Assembly: GCF_001815865.1 (NCBI RefSeq)
Contig: NZ_KV822195.1
Coordinates: forward strand, 62,001-126,000
Length of the DNA stretch: 64,000 nt
Direction: 5' to 3'
From: Abiotrophia sp. HMSC24B09
Lineage (GTDB): Bacteria > Bacillota > Bacilli > Lactobacillales > Aerococcaceae
Below the pieces are notes generated by a model. It did no database searches and was not told the origin of the DNA. It saw only the letters and a list, made by a program, of their open reading frames with translations. Below are positions 1 through 9,140 of the stretch, piece after piece. The position numbers and the translations under genes are program-made. Every line of letters starts with the position of its first letter. Position 1 is the stretch's first letter.

Positions 1-110
1 TTAGGGTTATTGTAAGCCCTCTAATCCTAGGAAACAAGGGATTTGCTTGTAAGGTTTGAAACCAGTTCTAATGACTGATATTCTGATACCGAGAACATCA
101 GGCAAAGGCA

Positions 111-138
111 TTGCACTTGCATACCGTTTGCGTATAAT
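111..138 (+). promoter_or_regulatory. Predicted promoter of malQ
   Basis: A -35 box TTGCAC (111-116), a 16-bp spacer and a perfect -10 box TATAAT (133-138) lie about 40 bases before the malQ ribosome binding site. The spacer holds ATACCGTTTGCGTAT (121-135), which vaguely resembles a LacI-family operator, but its two halves match poorly. Bases 1-110 show no gene. Confidence 0.6.
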
Positions 139-179
139 TAGAGTTGTCAAAAAAGAAAATATGCAAAGGAGGTTTGGGT

Positions 180-1763
180 ATGCAACGTACGAGTGGCGTA
201 CTCCTTCATATATCATCTCTCCCATCTAAGTTTGGGATTGGGTCTTTCGGGCAATCAGCCTATGATTTTGTCGATTTCCTGGCAAAAACAGGCCAACAAT
301 ACTGGCAAATTTTGCCTCTAGGGACCACGTCTTATGGAGACTCCCCTTATCAATCATTCTCTGCCTTTGCCGGCAACACTCACTTCATCGACTTGGATCT
401 CCTAGTTGAAGCAGGCTGGCTGACAGAAGCTGATTATGCTGGGGTAGACTTCGGTGACCATCCAGAATATGTGGACTATGCCAAGGTCTATACAGAACGT
501 CGTCCAATCTTGGAGAAGGCAGTCGCTAACTTCTTGGCTAAAGCTGACAAGAAGGACTACCAACAATTCTTGGCGGACAACTATGAATGGTTGGAGCCTT
601 ACTGTGAATACATGGCGATCAAGGAGCACTATGATCTTAAGCCATGGTTCCAATGGGATCCAAAAGCTACCTTGCGCGATGAAGCGACTATCGTTCATTT
701 GCGTCAACAATTAGCGGATGTGTTGACCTACCACCGGGTAGTGCAATACTTCTTCAACATCCAGTGGCAAGCACTTAAGAAATATGCCAATGCTCAACAC
801 ATTGAGATTATTGGGGACATGCCAATCTATGTTGCAGCGGATAGTGTTGAAATGTGGATGACCCCACATTACTTCAAGACATCTAAAGATCACCAACCAA
901 GCGTTGTTGCTGGTTGCCCACCAGATGCCTTTACCGCTGACGGCCAACTCTGGGGTAACCCAATCTATAACTGGGAGGCTATGAAGGCTGACGGTTATGC
1001 TTGGTGGGTTACTCGCCTTAAGGAAAGCTTCAAGCTCTACGATGTGGTTCGGATTGACCACTTCCGTGGCTTCGAGTCCTACTGGGAAATTCCATTTGGC
1101 GACACCACTGCTATCAATGGTGAATGGGTCAAAGGTCCAGGTAGCGACCTCTTCCGTGCTATTCGCAAGGAACTAGGCGACGTGAAGATTATTGCTGAAG
1201 ATTTAGGCTTCATGACTCAGGAAGTAATTGATATGCGGGATGAAACCGGCTTCCCAGGTATGAAGATTATGCAATTTGGTTTTGGCGGAGGGGATTCAGT
1301 TGATTTACCTCACAATTACGTTTATAATTCTGTATGTTATGTGGGAACCCACGATAACGAAACAGGTTTAGGCTGGTTCCAAGACTCAGCTGATGAGGCA
1401 TCACGTGAATTCTTCAATGCCTACATGAGACGTGGGGAAGATGAAACAGTTTCTCATGCCCTCAACCGCGGGATTGCTGCTGCTGTCAGCAAGATGGCAA
1501 TCTACACCATGCAAGATTTGTTGAACTTAGGTAACGAAGCGCGTATGAACGTGCCATCTACCTTAGGTAACAACTGGAAATGGCGTATGAAGTCAGATGC
1601 TCTGACTGACCAATTAGCGGAAGAATTATTGGAGTTGACAACTACCTACTGCCGTTTGAATCCTGCCTTCAAGGCAGCAAGTGAAAAGGCTGAAGTAGCG
1701 GAAGAGACTAAGTCAACTAAGACTACTGAAGTTAAAAAGGCCAAAAAGCCTACAACTAAGTAA
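180..1763 (+). CDS. malQ: 4-alpha-glucanotransferase (amylomaltase)
   Basis: GH77 enzyme that moves alpha-1,4-glucan segments between maltodextrins and releases glucose; cytoplasmic. The family signature HISSLPSKFGIGSFG opens the protein. The three catalytic acids are in RIDHFRGFESYW (Asp near residue 292), IIAEDLG (Glu near 340) and GTHDNET (Asp near 392). The ATG at 180 follows AAAGGAGG at good spacing, so the longer reading from a TTG at 144 is unlikely. The product of 527 residues is longer than the usual roughly 500 because of a Lys/Thr/Glu-rich tail (about the last 30 residues) that is not part of the fold. It is followed by glgP, the usual partner in maltodextrin or glycogen breakdown. 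No glycogen synthesis genes are in the window. Confidence 0.95.
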   Translation: MQRTSGVLLHISSLPSKFGIGSFGQSAYDFVDFLAKTGQQYWQILPLGTTSYGDSPYQSFSAFAGNTHFIDLDLLVEAGWLTEADYAGVDFGDHPEYVDYAKVYTERRPILEKAVANFLAKADKKDYQQFLADNYEWLEPYCEYMAIKEHYDLKPWFQWDPKATLRDEATIVHLRQQLADVLTYHRVVQYFFNIQWQALKKYANAQHIEIIGDMPIYVAADSVEMWMTPHYFKTSKDHQPSVVAGCPPDAFTADGQLWGNPIYNWEAMKADGYAWWVTRLKESFKLYDVVRIDHFRGFESYWEIPFGDTTAINGEWVKGPGSDLFRAIRKELGDVKIIAEDLGFMTQEVIDMRDETGFPGMKIMQFGFGGGDSVDLPHNYVYNSVCYVGTHDNETGLGWFQDSADEASREFFNAYMRRGEDETVSHALNRGIAAAVSKMAIYTMQDLLNLGNEARMNVPSTLGNNWKWRMKSDALTDQLAEELLELTTTYCRLNPAFKAASEKAEVAEETKSTKTTEVKKAKKPTTK

Positions 1764-1794
1764 TACCAAGCAAGACCCGTAAATAAATGTGGCC

Positions 1795-1820
1795 GGTGTT
1801 AGGAGATTTCTTCTAACACC
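1795..1820 (+). terminator. Hairpin between malQ and glgP
   Basis: GGTGTTAG pairs with CTAACACC around a short loop, followed only by TCTT rather than a full T-run. It may be a weak terminator or a processing or attenuation hairpin that lowers glgP relative to malQ. Confidence 0.4.
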
Positions 1821-1890
1821 TCTTGCTTGCCTACCTGTTAATCAGAAAGATCATTGAGGCTTACGGCCTAATCAAAATAAGGAGTTAAAC

Positions 1891-4170
1891 ATGACTATTT
1901 TAGAAAACTATACTAACAAGCTTTTCAATAAATCAATTGATGCTTGTAACGATGCAGAACTTTACAAAGCCCTTTTAGATATTACGCGTGACAAATCTCG
2001 CGAATTACCAACTCACGATGACAAGAAAAAACTCTACTACTTCTCTGCAGAGTTCTTAATCGGGAAGCTCTTGAGCAACAACCTCTTGAACTTAGGTATC
2101 TACGATGAAGTGAACGCTGAGTTACAAGCTCACGGCAAATCTATCATGGATATCGAACAAGCTGAAAATGAACCTTCCTTAGGTAACGGGGGCTTGGGTC
2201 GTTTGGCTGCCTGCTTCGTTGACTCTATCACCAAATTAGGGATCAACGGGGACGGGGTTGGTTTGAACTACCACTTCGGGCTCTTCCGTCAAGTATTCAA
2301 AGACAACCAACAAACGACTATTCCAGATGCTTGGTTGACTGGCGATGACTGGACTATCAAAAGCAAGAAGGCTTATACTGTTCCTTTCCGCAAGTTCTCC
2401 TTGCATTCTACCCTTTATGATATCGACGTATTAGGTTACAAACAAACTAAGCGTAACCGTCTCCGTCTCTTCGACTTAGATAGCGTGACTTCTGACATTA
2501 TTGAAGATGGTATTTCCTTCGACAAACACGACATCGAGAAGAACTTGACCCTCTTCCTCTACCCAGATGACTCTGATCACGCAGGTGAAGTATTACGTAT
2601 TTACCAACAATACTTCATGGTATCTAACGGGGCTCAATTGATCTTGGAAGAAGCAGTCGCTAAGGGCAGCAACTTACACGACTTGGCAGACTACGCAGTT
2701 ATCCAAATTAACGATACTCACCCAGCCTTGGTTATCCCAGAAATGATTCGTCTCTTAGGCGAACGCGGGATTGAGTTCGATGAAGCAGTAGAAATCGTTC
2801 GTTCTATGACTGCCTTCACTAACCACACAATCTTGGCTGAAGCCTTAGAAAAATGGCCTGTATCCTTCTTGGAAGAAGTAATTCCTAACGTGATGGCGAT
2901 TATCCGTAACTTGGATGCTCGTATTAAAGCACAATTCCCAGATAACGACGCAGTACAAATCATCGACCAATTTGACCGTGTTCACATGGCTCACTTGTCA
3001 ATCCACTACGGCTTCTCTGTAAACGGGGTTGCAGCTCTGCATACAGACATCTTGAAGAAGTCAGAATTACATGCCTTCTACGAAATCTACCCAGAGAAAT
3101 TCAACAACAAGACCAACGGGATTACCTTCCGTCGTTGGATCATGGACGCTAACAAGGAATTGTCTGACTACATTGACTCCTTGATTGGCCGTCAATGGCA
3201 CCACACTGCTGAATTAGAAGGCTTACTCAACTATGTCAATGATCAAGCGGTCTTAGATAAGTTAGAGTCTATCAAGTTCAACAACAAGCTCCACCTCAAA
3301 CACTACCTCAAGGAAGTGCAAGGCGTAGACATTAACGAGCACTCTATTTTTGACATCCAAATCAAGCGTATGCACGAGTACAAACGTCAACAAATGAACG
3401 CTCTTTACGTGATTAACAAGTACTTAGATATTAAAGCCGGCAACATTCCAGCAACCCCATTGACTGTTTTCTTCGGTGGGAAGGCTGCACCAGCTTATAC
3501 AATCGCGCAAGATGTCATTCACTTAATCTTGACCTTATCTGAGGTAATTGCCAATGATCCAGAAGTAAGCCCACACTTACAATTGGTAATGATTGAAAAC
3601 TATAACGTGGAACGTGCTCAATACTTGATTCCAGCATGTAACATTTCTGAGCAAATCTCCTTGGCTTCTAAGGAAGCAAGTGGTACTGGTAACATGAAGT
3701 TCATGTTGAACGGGGCCTTGACCTTAGGGACTGAAGATGGGGCTAACGTGGAAATCCACGAATTAGTTGGTGATGACAATATCTACATCTTCGGTAAGCA
3801 CAGTGATGAAATCATCAAGCTCTACGAAACTCAAGGTTATGTAGCGCGTGACTACTACGAGCATGACGCGATTCGCCCATTAGTTGACTTCATCGTGAGC
3901 GATAAGATGTTAGCAGCAGGGAACGAAGAACGCCTCAACCGTCTACATCATGAATTAATCAGCAAAGACTGGTTCATGACCTTAATTGACTTGGAAGAAT
4001 ACATCCAAGTTAAGGGAAAAATGTTGGCTGACTACGAAAACCGTACTGAATGGAACAAGAAAGCCTTGATTAACATTGCTAAGGCAGGCTTCTTCTCATC
4101 TGACCGGACCATCGCAGAATACAACCGCGATATCTGGCACTTGAAAGAAAACCGTGTAGAAATCGACTAA
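1891..4170 (+). CDS. glgP: Glycogen/maltodextrin phosphorylase
   Basis: GT35 phosphorylase: removes glucose from non-reducing ends as glucose-1-phosphate, with pyridoxal phosphate as cofactor. Visible motifs are [13 protein letters not shown] near the N-terminus, [19 protein letters not shown] near residues 92-110, and the PLP site [28 protein letters not shown] with the Schiff-base Lys near residue 603. The length of 759 residues fits bacterial family members. ATG follows AAGGAG. It is 127 bases downstream of malQ and probably co-transcribed. Sequence alone does not tell a glycogen from a maltodextrin preference, so malP is an alternative name. Confidence 0.93.
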   Translation: MTILENYTNKLFNKSIDACNDAELYKALLDITRDKSRELPTHDDKKKLYYFSAEFLIGKLLSNNLLNLGIYDEVNAELQAHGKSIMDIEQAENEPSLGNGGLGRLAACFVDSITKLGINGDGVGLNYHFGLFRQVFKDNQQTTIPDAWLTGDDWTIKSKKAYTVPFRKFSLHSTLYDIDVLGYKQTKRNRLRLFDLDSVTSDIIEDGISFDKHDIEKNLTLFLYPDDSDHAGEVLRIYQQYFMVSNGAQLILEEAVAKGSNLHDLADYAVIQINDTHPALVIPEMIRLLGERGIEFDEAVEIVRSMTAFTNHTILAEALEKWPVSFLEEVIPNVMAIIRNLDARIKAQFPDNDAVQIIDQFDRVHMAHLSIHYGFSVNGVAALHTDILKKSELHAFYEIYPEKFNNKTNGITFRRWIMDANKELSDYIDSLIGRQWHHTAELEGLLNYVNDQAVLDKLESIKFNNKLHLKHYLKEVQGVDINEHSIFDIQIKRMHEYKRQQMNALYVINKYLDIKAGNIPATPLTVFFGGKAAPAYTIAQDVIHLILTLSEVIANDPEVSPHLQLVMIENYNVERAQYLIPACNISEQISLASKEASGTGNMKFMLNGALTLGTEDGANVEIHELVGDDNIYIFGKHSDEIIKLYETQGYVARDYYEHDAIRPLVDFIVSDKMLAAGNEERLNRLHHELISKDWFMTLIDLEEYIQVKGKMLADYENRTEWNKKALINIAKAGFFSSDRTIAEYNRDIWHLKENRVEID

Positions 4171-4181
4171 TCGATTAATTA

Positions 4182-4211
4182 GAAAGCTGGGTTTATCCCA
4201 GCTTTCTTTTA
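4182..4211 (+). terminator. Terminator of glgP
   Basis: Ten-base stem GAAAGCTGGG / CCCAGCTTTC with a five-base loop, followed by TTTT. Confidence 0.8.
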
Positions 4212-4217
4212 TATAAC

Positions 4218-4252
4218 AAAATAGCCGGAGGACTTATGTCTTCCGGCTATTT
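4218..4252. terminator. Bidirectional terminator between convergent genes
   Basis: AAATAGCCGGAGGAC pairs with GTCTTCCGGCTATTT over 15 bases (one G-T pair). A and T ends suit both strands. It sits directly after the stop codon of the minus-strand regulator. Confidence 0.75.
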
Positions 4253-4253
4253 A

Positions 4254-5747
4254 TTAACTTTCTTGAGGGCACTGAGCAAGCTCAGTGCCAATATTATTCA
4301 GTCGTTCGATTAGGGCCTCAATGGAAATCGCATTAATGTTGATAAATAATTTAGATTGTAATTGCGGAATAGGCACATTACTGAGGATGACATCATACTC
4401 AGTACGTATAATCTCGTGGACATTTTGATAGAGGACCTGGGGTGCATGAAATTCTAGTTGCTGGGAACAAGAACAAGTCAAGAGGTCTCGAATCATCAAG
4501 GAATGAGAGGAATTAATGCTGCTGAAGATACCCACTCTAATCTTCTTCTGACATGTCATAAGCTGAGGGATTAATTCTGACCAAGTTGAGAAGATGGTAT
4601 AGATTAAGTATCGGATAATTTCAGGATTTGTATGCAGCTTATTTGCTTGTCTGTATTGAATAACAGCTTTCTCAATATAACCGTAAAAGTCTGGAAAATC
4701 ATCATAGAGATGACTCATCCATGTAGCGCGGCGTCGGAAAATTTGTGATTTAGCGAATACCTCGTAACATTCGACGGAGGACGCGTTATGGAAGAGGATG
4801 GTGAGAACTTCTGGATTGCTAATTTTGAGATCGAAATGTTGACGGATATCCTCAATCATTTGTTGGGCCTGAATCAGCGAAGTGTGGATTGTGGCATATA
4901 AACGAGAGGCCACGAGCATATCTTCAAAATTATAGAAAAAATCTTCACGCAAGAATGGGTAGAGAAGGTTAGACAGCACGATATCTCCCAAAGGCTCTCC
5001 CACATAGTCCGATAAGGATCGAACGAATTCTTGGTCCGCTTTTTGCGCCAAGGCTTGGGCAAAACGACTTGAGAGATTAGTTTTGTGAAGGGGGAGGTCC
5101 CATTTGAAGTGGTGACGCTTGATGTTGATAATGGTTGCGCGCTTAATTAGATAGTAGAGGGAGAAATCTAATGGCCGGTTAAGAATCTTGATGAAGGTGG
5201 CCACGAATTTATCTACATGTGATTCTTTGATATCTTCAAAAGGCCAAGTAGTTGATGGATAGCGCTCTGCAAAGTACTGACCAAAGAAGAAGCGAATCTC
5301 ATTCTCATTACCTGTGATGGCCAGCGGTTTGGTAGATACCTGAATATTATAGAGGCCATTAAACCAACGGTTAATACGGCGGATGGTACGGTAGAAGGTA
5401 GGGTAACTCATGAAAAAGTGCTCGAGGACCTCTTCCATTTCAGTTTGGGGGTGGAAGAAGAGGTATTCTAAAACTTGGAAGTGGACAGAGTTAGCCAGGT
5501 AGAATTGGTAGGCTAGGTTGATGTCGACTGTGAAGCGATTGACCATTTTAGCGCCATCAGGCTGGACTGAAATCTCATACTGTGGCAGATTACTGGCGAT
5601 TTGCTGGAGGTCTTCCTTCAAGATACGGGTAGAACAGTCGAGGGTCTCAGCCAGATGGTCTAATGGCAGGGCGTTATCGGAAGCGTGGAGGATATTTAAT
5701 AACTGAAGTTGACGCTTGTGCGTCTTGGAAAGTAACTTTTCGATAAT
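4254..5747 (-). CDS. Mga/AtxA-type transcriptional regulator, apparent AUU start
   Basis: Putative DNA-binding virulence or sugar regulator of the Mga family: N-terminal HTH domains, then a PRD-like middle and an EIIB-like C-terminus. From the first internal TTG (5621) the product has 455 residues, but the frame stays open upstream and encodes IEKLLSKTHKRQLQLLNILH and further residues that look like the first Mga HTH. Between the upstream in-frame TAA and 5621 there is no ATG, GTG or TTG. The best initiation site is ATT at 5747-5745, five bases after AAGGGGG; ATC codons on either side are alternatives. Start 5747 gives 497 residues, near the family length. Function and targets are unknown; it stands alone between convergent glgP and the secreted flavoprotein gene. 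Confidence 0.7.
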   Translation of the reverse strand: MIEKLLSKTHKRQLQLLNILHASDNALPLDHLAETLDCSTRILKEDLQQIASNLPQYEISVQPDGAKMVNRFTVDINLAYQFYLANSVHFQVLEYLFFHPQTEMEEVLEHFFMSYPTFYRTIRRINRWFNGLYNIQVSTKPLAITGNENEIRFFFGQYFAERYPSTTWPFEDIKESHVDKFVATFIKILNRPLDFSLYYLIKRATIINIKRHHFKWDLPLHKTNLSSRFAQALAQKADQEFVRSLSDYVGEPLGDIVLSNLLYPFLREDFFYNFEDMLVASRLYATIHTSLIQAQQMIEDIRQHFDLKISNPEVLTILFHNASSVECYEVFAKSQIFRRRATWMSHLYDDFPDFYGYIEKAVIQYRQANKLHTNPEIIRYLIYTIFSTWSELIPQLMTCQKKIRVGIFSSINSSHSLMIRDLLTCSCSQQLEFHAPQVLYQNVHEIIRTEYDVILSNVPIPQLQSKLFININAISIEALIERLNNIGTELAQCPQES

Positions 5748-5784
5748 GATGGCCCCCTTAAAATTTGTACTGACGAATTCTTAC

Positions 5785-5793
5785 TAATTATAT
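5785..5793 (-). promoter_or_regulatory. Possible -10 region of the Mga-type gene
   Basis: On the minus strand TATGATATAATTAG contains a TATAAT-like -10 box some 25-30 bases before the AAGGGGG ribosome binding site. No clear -35 box was found. Confidence 0.4.
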
Positions 5794-5871
5794 CATAAAA
5801 ATGTTTGCTTGCGGAAAAAAGATGACCCGAAACCACGAAAAAAACAGGCCAATTTGGTAGCTTCTAAGCAT

Positions 5872-5899
5872 ACAAAAACACCTCCCAAAAGGGAGGTGT
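5872..5899 (-). terminator. Terminator of the secreted flavoprotein gene
   Basis: Read on the minus strand, ACACCTCCC TTTT GGGAGGTGT is followed by a T-run, 11 bases after the stop codon. Confidence 0.85.
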
Positions 5900-5909
5900 G
5901 AGGCTGGCC

Positions 5910-7400
5910 TTATTCTTTGACAAAGGCAGCAGATTGCTCACCAGCTTGGCGGCCGAAGATAATGATGTCGGCAACGGCGTTACCACCGATGCGGTTAGCA
6001 CCGTGAACCCCACCAGTTACTTCACCAGAAGCGTACAAACCTTTGATTGGTTGGTTTTCCTTGTTGAGGACTTGCGCCTTAGTGTTAATCTTGAGACCAC
6101 CCATGGTGTGGTGAATCCCTGGTGCGATTTTAATTGCATAGTATGGTGCTTGTGACAAGTCGTTGTCCATCCCGGTAGTCCGGCCGAATTCTTCGTCCTT
6201 CTTGTCAGCAACAGCCTTGTTCCATGTTTCCATGCTAGCTTTTAAGTTAGCTGGGTCAACACCGATTTCTTTAGCTAGGTCTTCAATGGTGTCACCCTTG
6301 ACCACTAAGCCTTTAGATTCGTATTGGTTGATAGCTTTAACGCGCCCCTTAAGGGCTTCGTCGAAGACAACGTAAGCTGACTTGCCTTCTTGGCCGATAA
6401 TGGCAGCAGAAACCTTATCACGAGTTTCTAATTCGTTGAAGAAACGTTTACCTTCTTGGTTGATTAAGATAGCACCTTCACCACGAACGGCTTCAGTGAT
6501 TAAGTAAGAAGTCTTTTGTTCAACAGAAGGGTGGATTTGGATTTGATCCAAATCAACGGTTTGGGCACCAAGCTTTTCAGCCATCTTGATACCGTCCCCT
6601 TGGGAACCTTCTTGGTTAGTTGTAACAAAGCCTTTGAGTTCTGGCTTAAGTTGGCTGACCATGTCTAAGTTAGCCCCGAAACCACCTGTTGCTAAGACAA
6701 CGGCCTTAGATTTGATGGTTTTTTCTTGGCCTTCAACCGTTACTTTGACACCAGAAACTGCGCCGTTTTCTTCAGTGATTTCAGTTACGTCAGAGTTAAC
6801 GAAGGTTGGAATCTTGCGCTCAGTGACGTTAGCATAAAGGCCTTCTACTAAGTAGCCACCAACTGCAGAACCATCTGATGGACGGTGTGTACGCTTAACG
6901 CTCATCCCACCGGTAGTGGTCAAGTTATCCAACTTAATGTTCATAGAGTCTAACCAATCAATGGCGCTAGCAGAGTGGTCTACTAAGAAGCGAAGCAATT
7001 CTGGATCGTTCTTTTCTTTCCCGCCTTTGAAGGTTTCTTCGTAGAACTTGTCGTTAGAGTCTTCAATACCAGCTTCCTTTTGGAATTTTGTTTCGCTGGC
7101 GTTCATCCCAGCAGAAGACTTGCTGGTGTTCCCACCTACGATTGGCATTTTTTCGAAAATTACAACGTTGGCTCCAGCGTCATGGGCTGCGATTGCTGCG
7201 GCCAAACCGCCACCACCGGAACCGACAACGACTACATCGTAGCTTTCCTTAAGTTCAGCTGGGTCCGTATATTTTTTCTCGGACGCTCCTGAAGTTGTAT
7301 CGGGCTTGGAAGATTCTTGGGCTAAGACAGACAAGGTGTGACCGAGGCTAGCAAAGACCAAGAACAAAGCTGCGAAAATAATAGATAATTTTTTACGCAT
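5910..7400 (-). CDS. Secreted FAD-dependent fumarate reductase-like flavoprotein
   Basis: FAD-binding protein of the fumarate reductase/flavocytochrome c superfamily with an export signal. The N-terminus MRKKLSIIFAALFLVFASLG...VLA looks like a Sec signal peptide cleaved before QES. The Rossmann motif VVVVGSGGGGLAAAIAAHDAG follows near residue 57. Later come IQIHPSV, EAVRGEGAILIN.GKRFFNE, GIHHTMGGLKIN and GEVTGGVHGANRIGGNA, which match the substrate and FAD contacts of fumarate reductases. No FMN-binding domain or haem motif (CxxCH) is present, unlike many extracellular relatives. It may take electrons from an external donor to reduce fumarate or a similar enoate; the substrate is inferred. 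The ATG at 7412 touches the AAGGAG, so the ATG at 7400 (12-base spacing) is preferred. Confidence 0.8.
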   Translation of the reverse strand: MRKKLSIIFAALFLVFASLGHTLSVLAQESSKPDTTSGASEKKYTDPAELKESYDVVVVGSGGGGLAAAIAAHDAGANVVIFEKMPIVGGNTSKSSAGMNASETKFQKEAGIEDSNDKFYEETFKGGKEKNDPELLRFLVDHSASAIDWLDSMNIKLDNLTTTGGMSVKRTHRPSDGSAVGGYLVEGLYANVTERKIPTFVNSDVTEITEENGAVSGVKVTVEGQEKTIKSKAVVLATGGFGANLDMVSQLKPELKGFVTTNQEGSQGDGIKMAEKLGAQTVDLDQIQIHPSVEQKTSYLITEAVRGEGAILINQEGKRFFNELETRDKVSAAIIGQEGKSAYVVFDEALKGRVKAINQYESKGLVVKGDTIEDLAKEIGVDPANLKASMETWNKAVADKKDEEFGRTTGMDNDLSQAPYYAIKIAPGIHHTMGGLKINTKAQVLNKENQPIKGLYASGEVTGGVHGANRIGGNAVADIIIFGRQAGEQSAAFVKE

Positions 7401-7441
7401 GTGAACTGACATCTCCTTTTGTGATTTAATTATCTTATTAT

Positions 7442-7470
7442 ATTATACAGAATTTTGGTTTAAATTTCAA
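7442..7470 (-). promoter_or_regulatory. Promoter of the secreted flavoprotein gene
   Basis: On the minus strand: -35 TTGAAA (7470-7465), 17-bp spacer, -10 TATAAT (7447-7442). The 273-base gap 7413-7685 holds this promoter and the nox promoter facing the other way; no other feature is seen there. Confidence 0.7.
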
Positions 7471-7629
7471 TCTTTTACCGGAAAAAGACAGAAAAAAACA
7501 CCTTTTCCAGTAAACAGGGCAAAATGAAAAAATTTGTGAAAGCAAGGTGGATAAGAGTCCTGTTAAATCAGGGATGTAAACGCTCAAAAAACTTGCTTTA
7601 AAGAGCTTAAAAGGCTACCTTTTTTGCTG

Positions 7630-7660
7630 TTTATGTGGTATTATATATCTGTTGCTAAGC
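7630..7660 (+). promoter_or_regulatory. Probable promoter region of nox
   Basis: GGTATTATATAT gives a -10-like element about 40 bases before the nox start; the -35 is not clear. A lone TTGTGAAA at 7535-7542 recalls half of a Rex (NADH-sensing) site, but no second half follows at the right distance. Confidence 0.35.
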
Positions 7661-7685
7661 AATATCTTAAGGAGGAAGAAAAAAT

Positions 7686-9038
7686 ATGAAAGTAGTAGTA
7701 GTTGGCTGTACTCATGCGGGAACAGCATCTGTTAAAACTATTTTAAATGATCACCCAGAAGCGGAAGTTGTTGTTTACGAACGTAACGATAACGTATCCT
7801 TCTTGTCATGTGGGATTGCCTTATACGTTGGTGGGGTTGTGAAAGACCCTCAAGGGCTCTTCTACTCAAGCCCAGAAGAATTAAGTTCTTTAGGCGCTAA
7901 AGTCAACATGGAACACGATGTTTTAGAGGCTGACTTGAAGGCTAAAACCTTACGCGTTAAGAACCTCAAAACTGGTGAAGAATTCGATGAAACTTTTGAC
8001 AAGTTAGTGGTAACGACTGGTTCTTGGCCAATCATCCCACCATTAGAAGGTTTAGACTTAGAAAACGTTCAACTCTGCAAGAACTACAACCAAGCTAAAG
8101 AAATCTTCGCTAAGAAGACTGACAAGCAAAAAGTGGTAGTAATCGGTGGGGGCTACATCGGGATTGAACTCGTTGAAGCCTTCAACTTAGAAGGTAAAGA
8201 CGTTACCTTGCTTGATGGTTTAGACCGTATCTTGAACAAATACTTAGACCCAGAATTCACGGATGTCTTAGAAGAAGACTTGCGTAACCGTGGCGTTGAA
8301 GTACGCCTTAACGAAATGGTTCAAGGCTTCAAAGGCGAAAACGGCGTCGTGAAGAAAGTGGTAACCACTGGTGGCGAATACGAAGCTGACATGGTAATCC
8401 TCTGTGTAGGTTTCCGTCCAAACACTGACTTAGTTAAAGACCAAGTTGAAACCATGCCTAACGGTGCTATCATCGTTGACGACTACATGAAGACTAGCCA
8501 TCCAGATGTTTTTGCAGCGGGTGACTCCTGTGCGGTTAACTACAACCCTAACGGTGGCCATGCTTACATTCCATTAGCAACTAACGCTGTGCGTATGGGT
8601 GCTTTGGTTGGTAAAAACATCGCAGGCGACAAAGTTCGTTACCGCGGGACTCAATCAACTTCAGGTCTTCACCTCTTCGGTTGGAACATCGGTTCAACTG
8701 GGGTTAACGAAGGCTCTGCTAAGCACTTCGGTTTAGATACTCGTTCAGTATACGTGGTGGACAACTACCGTCCAGAATTCATGCCAACAAACGAGAAAAT
8801 CTACATGAAGTTAGTTTACGAAGTAGGGACTAACCGTATCGTAGGTGGGCAAGTAATGTCTAAATACGACTGTACCGCTTCTGCTAACACCTTGTCCTTG
8901 GCTATCCAAAACAAGATGACCATTGAAGACTTGGCTTATGTTGACTTCTTCTTCCAACCTGTCTTTGACCGTCCTTGGAACTACCTCAACATCTTGGCTC
9001 AAGCTGCAGTTGAACAAGAACGTAAACTTAACGCTTAA
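7686..9038 (+). CDS. nox: NADH oxidase, water-forming type
   Basis: Flavoprotein that oxidises NADH with O2, regenerating NAD+ for glycolysis and removing oxygen. The N-terminus VVVVGCTHAGTASVKTI carries the FAD fold and His10. The redox-active Cys42 lies in NVSFLSCGIALYVGG. The NADH-binding motif VVIGGGYIGIELVEAF is near residue 155, FAAGDSC near 277, and a C-terminal dimerisation domain ends the protein. The 450 residues and single active Cys fit the Nox/Npr group of lactic acid bacteria. A peroxide-forming relative or NADH peroxidase cannot be fully excluded from motifs alone. Strong AAGGAGG ribosome site and its own terminator. Confidence 0.92.
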   Translation: MKVVVVGCTHAGTASVKTILNDHPEAEVVVYERNDNVSFLSCGIALYVGGVVKDPQGLFYSSPEELSSLGAKVNMEHDVLEADLKAKTLRVKNLKTGEEFDETFDKLVVTTGSWPIIPPLEGLDLENVQLCKNYNQAKEIFAKKTDKQKVVVIGGGYIGIELVEAFNLEGKDVTLLDGLDRILNKYLDPEFTDVLEEDLRNRGVEVRLNEMVQGFKGENGVVKKVVTTGGEYEADMVILCVGFRPNTDLVKDQVETMPNGAIIVDDYMKTSHPDVFAAGDSCAVNYNPNGGHAYIPLATNAVRMGALVGKNIAGDKVRYRGTQSTSGLHLFGWNIGSTGVNEGSAKHFGLDTRSVYVVDNYRPEFMPTNEKIYMKLVYEVGTNRIVGGQVMSKYDCTASANTLSLAIQNKMTIEDLAYVDFFFQPVFDRPWNYLNILAQAAVEQERKLNA

Positions 9039-9047
9039 TAGCAAATG

Positions 9048-9075
9048 GGACTGGCCTTGCCAGTCTCTTTTTTTA
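9048..9075 (+). terminator. Terminator of nox
   Basis: GACTGGC CTT GCCAGTC stem (9049-9065) followed by a run of eight T. Confidence 0.85.
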
Positions 9076-9094
9076 TGGGCACTCGGGGTAAATT

Positions 9095-9134
9095 AAAAAT
9101 CCCATTATATCATATATGATATAATGGGATTTTT
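9095..9134. terminator. Perfect 40-bp palindrome after GNAT copy A
   Basis: AAAAATCCCATTATATCATA is followed directly by its own reverse complement. It lies six bases beyond the GNAT stop codon (9141, minus strand), and its T-rich end suits termination on that strand. The same element recurs at 9794-9833. Confidence 0.75.
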
Positions 9135-9140
9135 GTCTGC

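Noticed and set aside
121..135. CcpA cre site or MalR operator before malQ
   Set aside because: ATACCGTTTGCGTAT has the flavour of a LacI-family site but its halves match at only four outer positions and the CG centre is off.
7..225. Minus-strand ORF at the window start
   Set aside because: No ribosome site, runs over the malQ promoter and start, and has no recognisable sequence.
7535..7542. Rex operator before nox
   Set aside because: Only one half-site TTGTGAAA is present; the facing half is missing.
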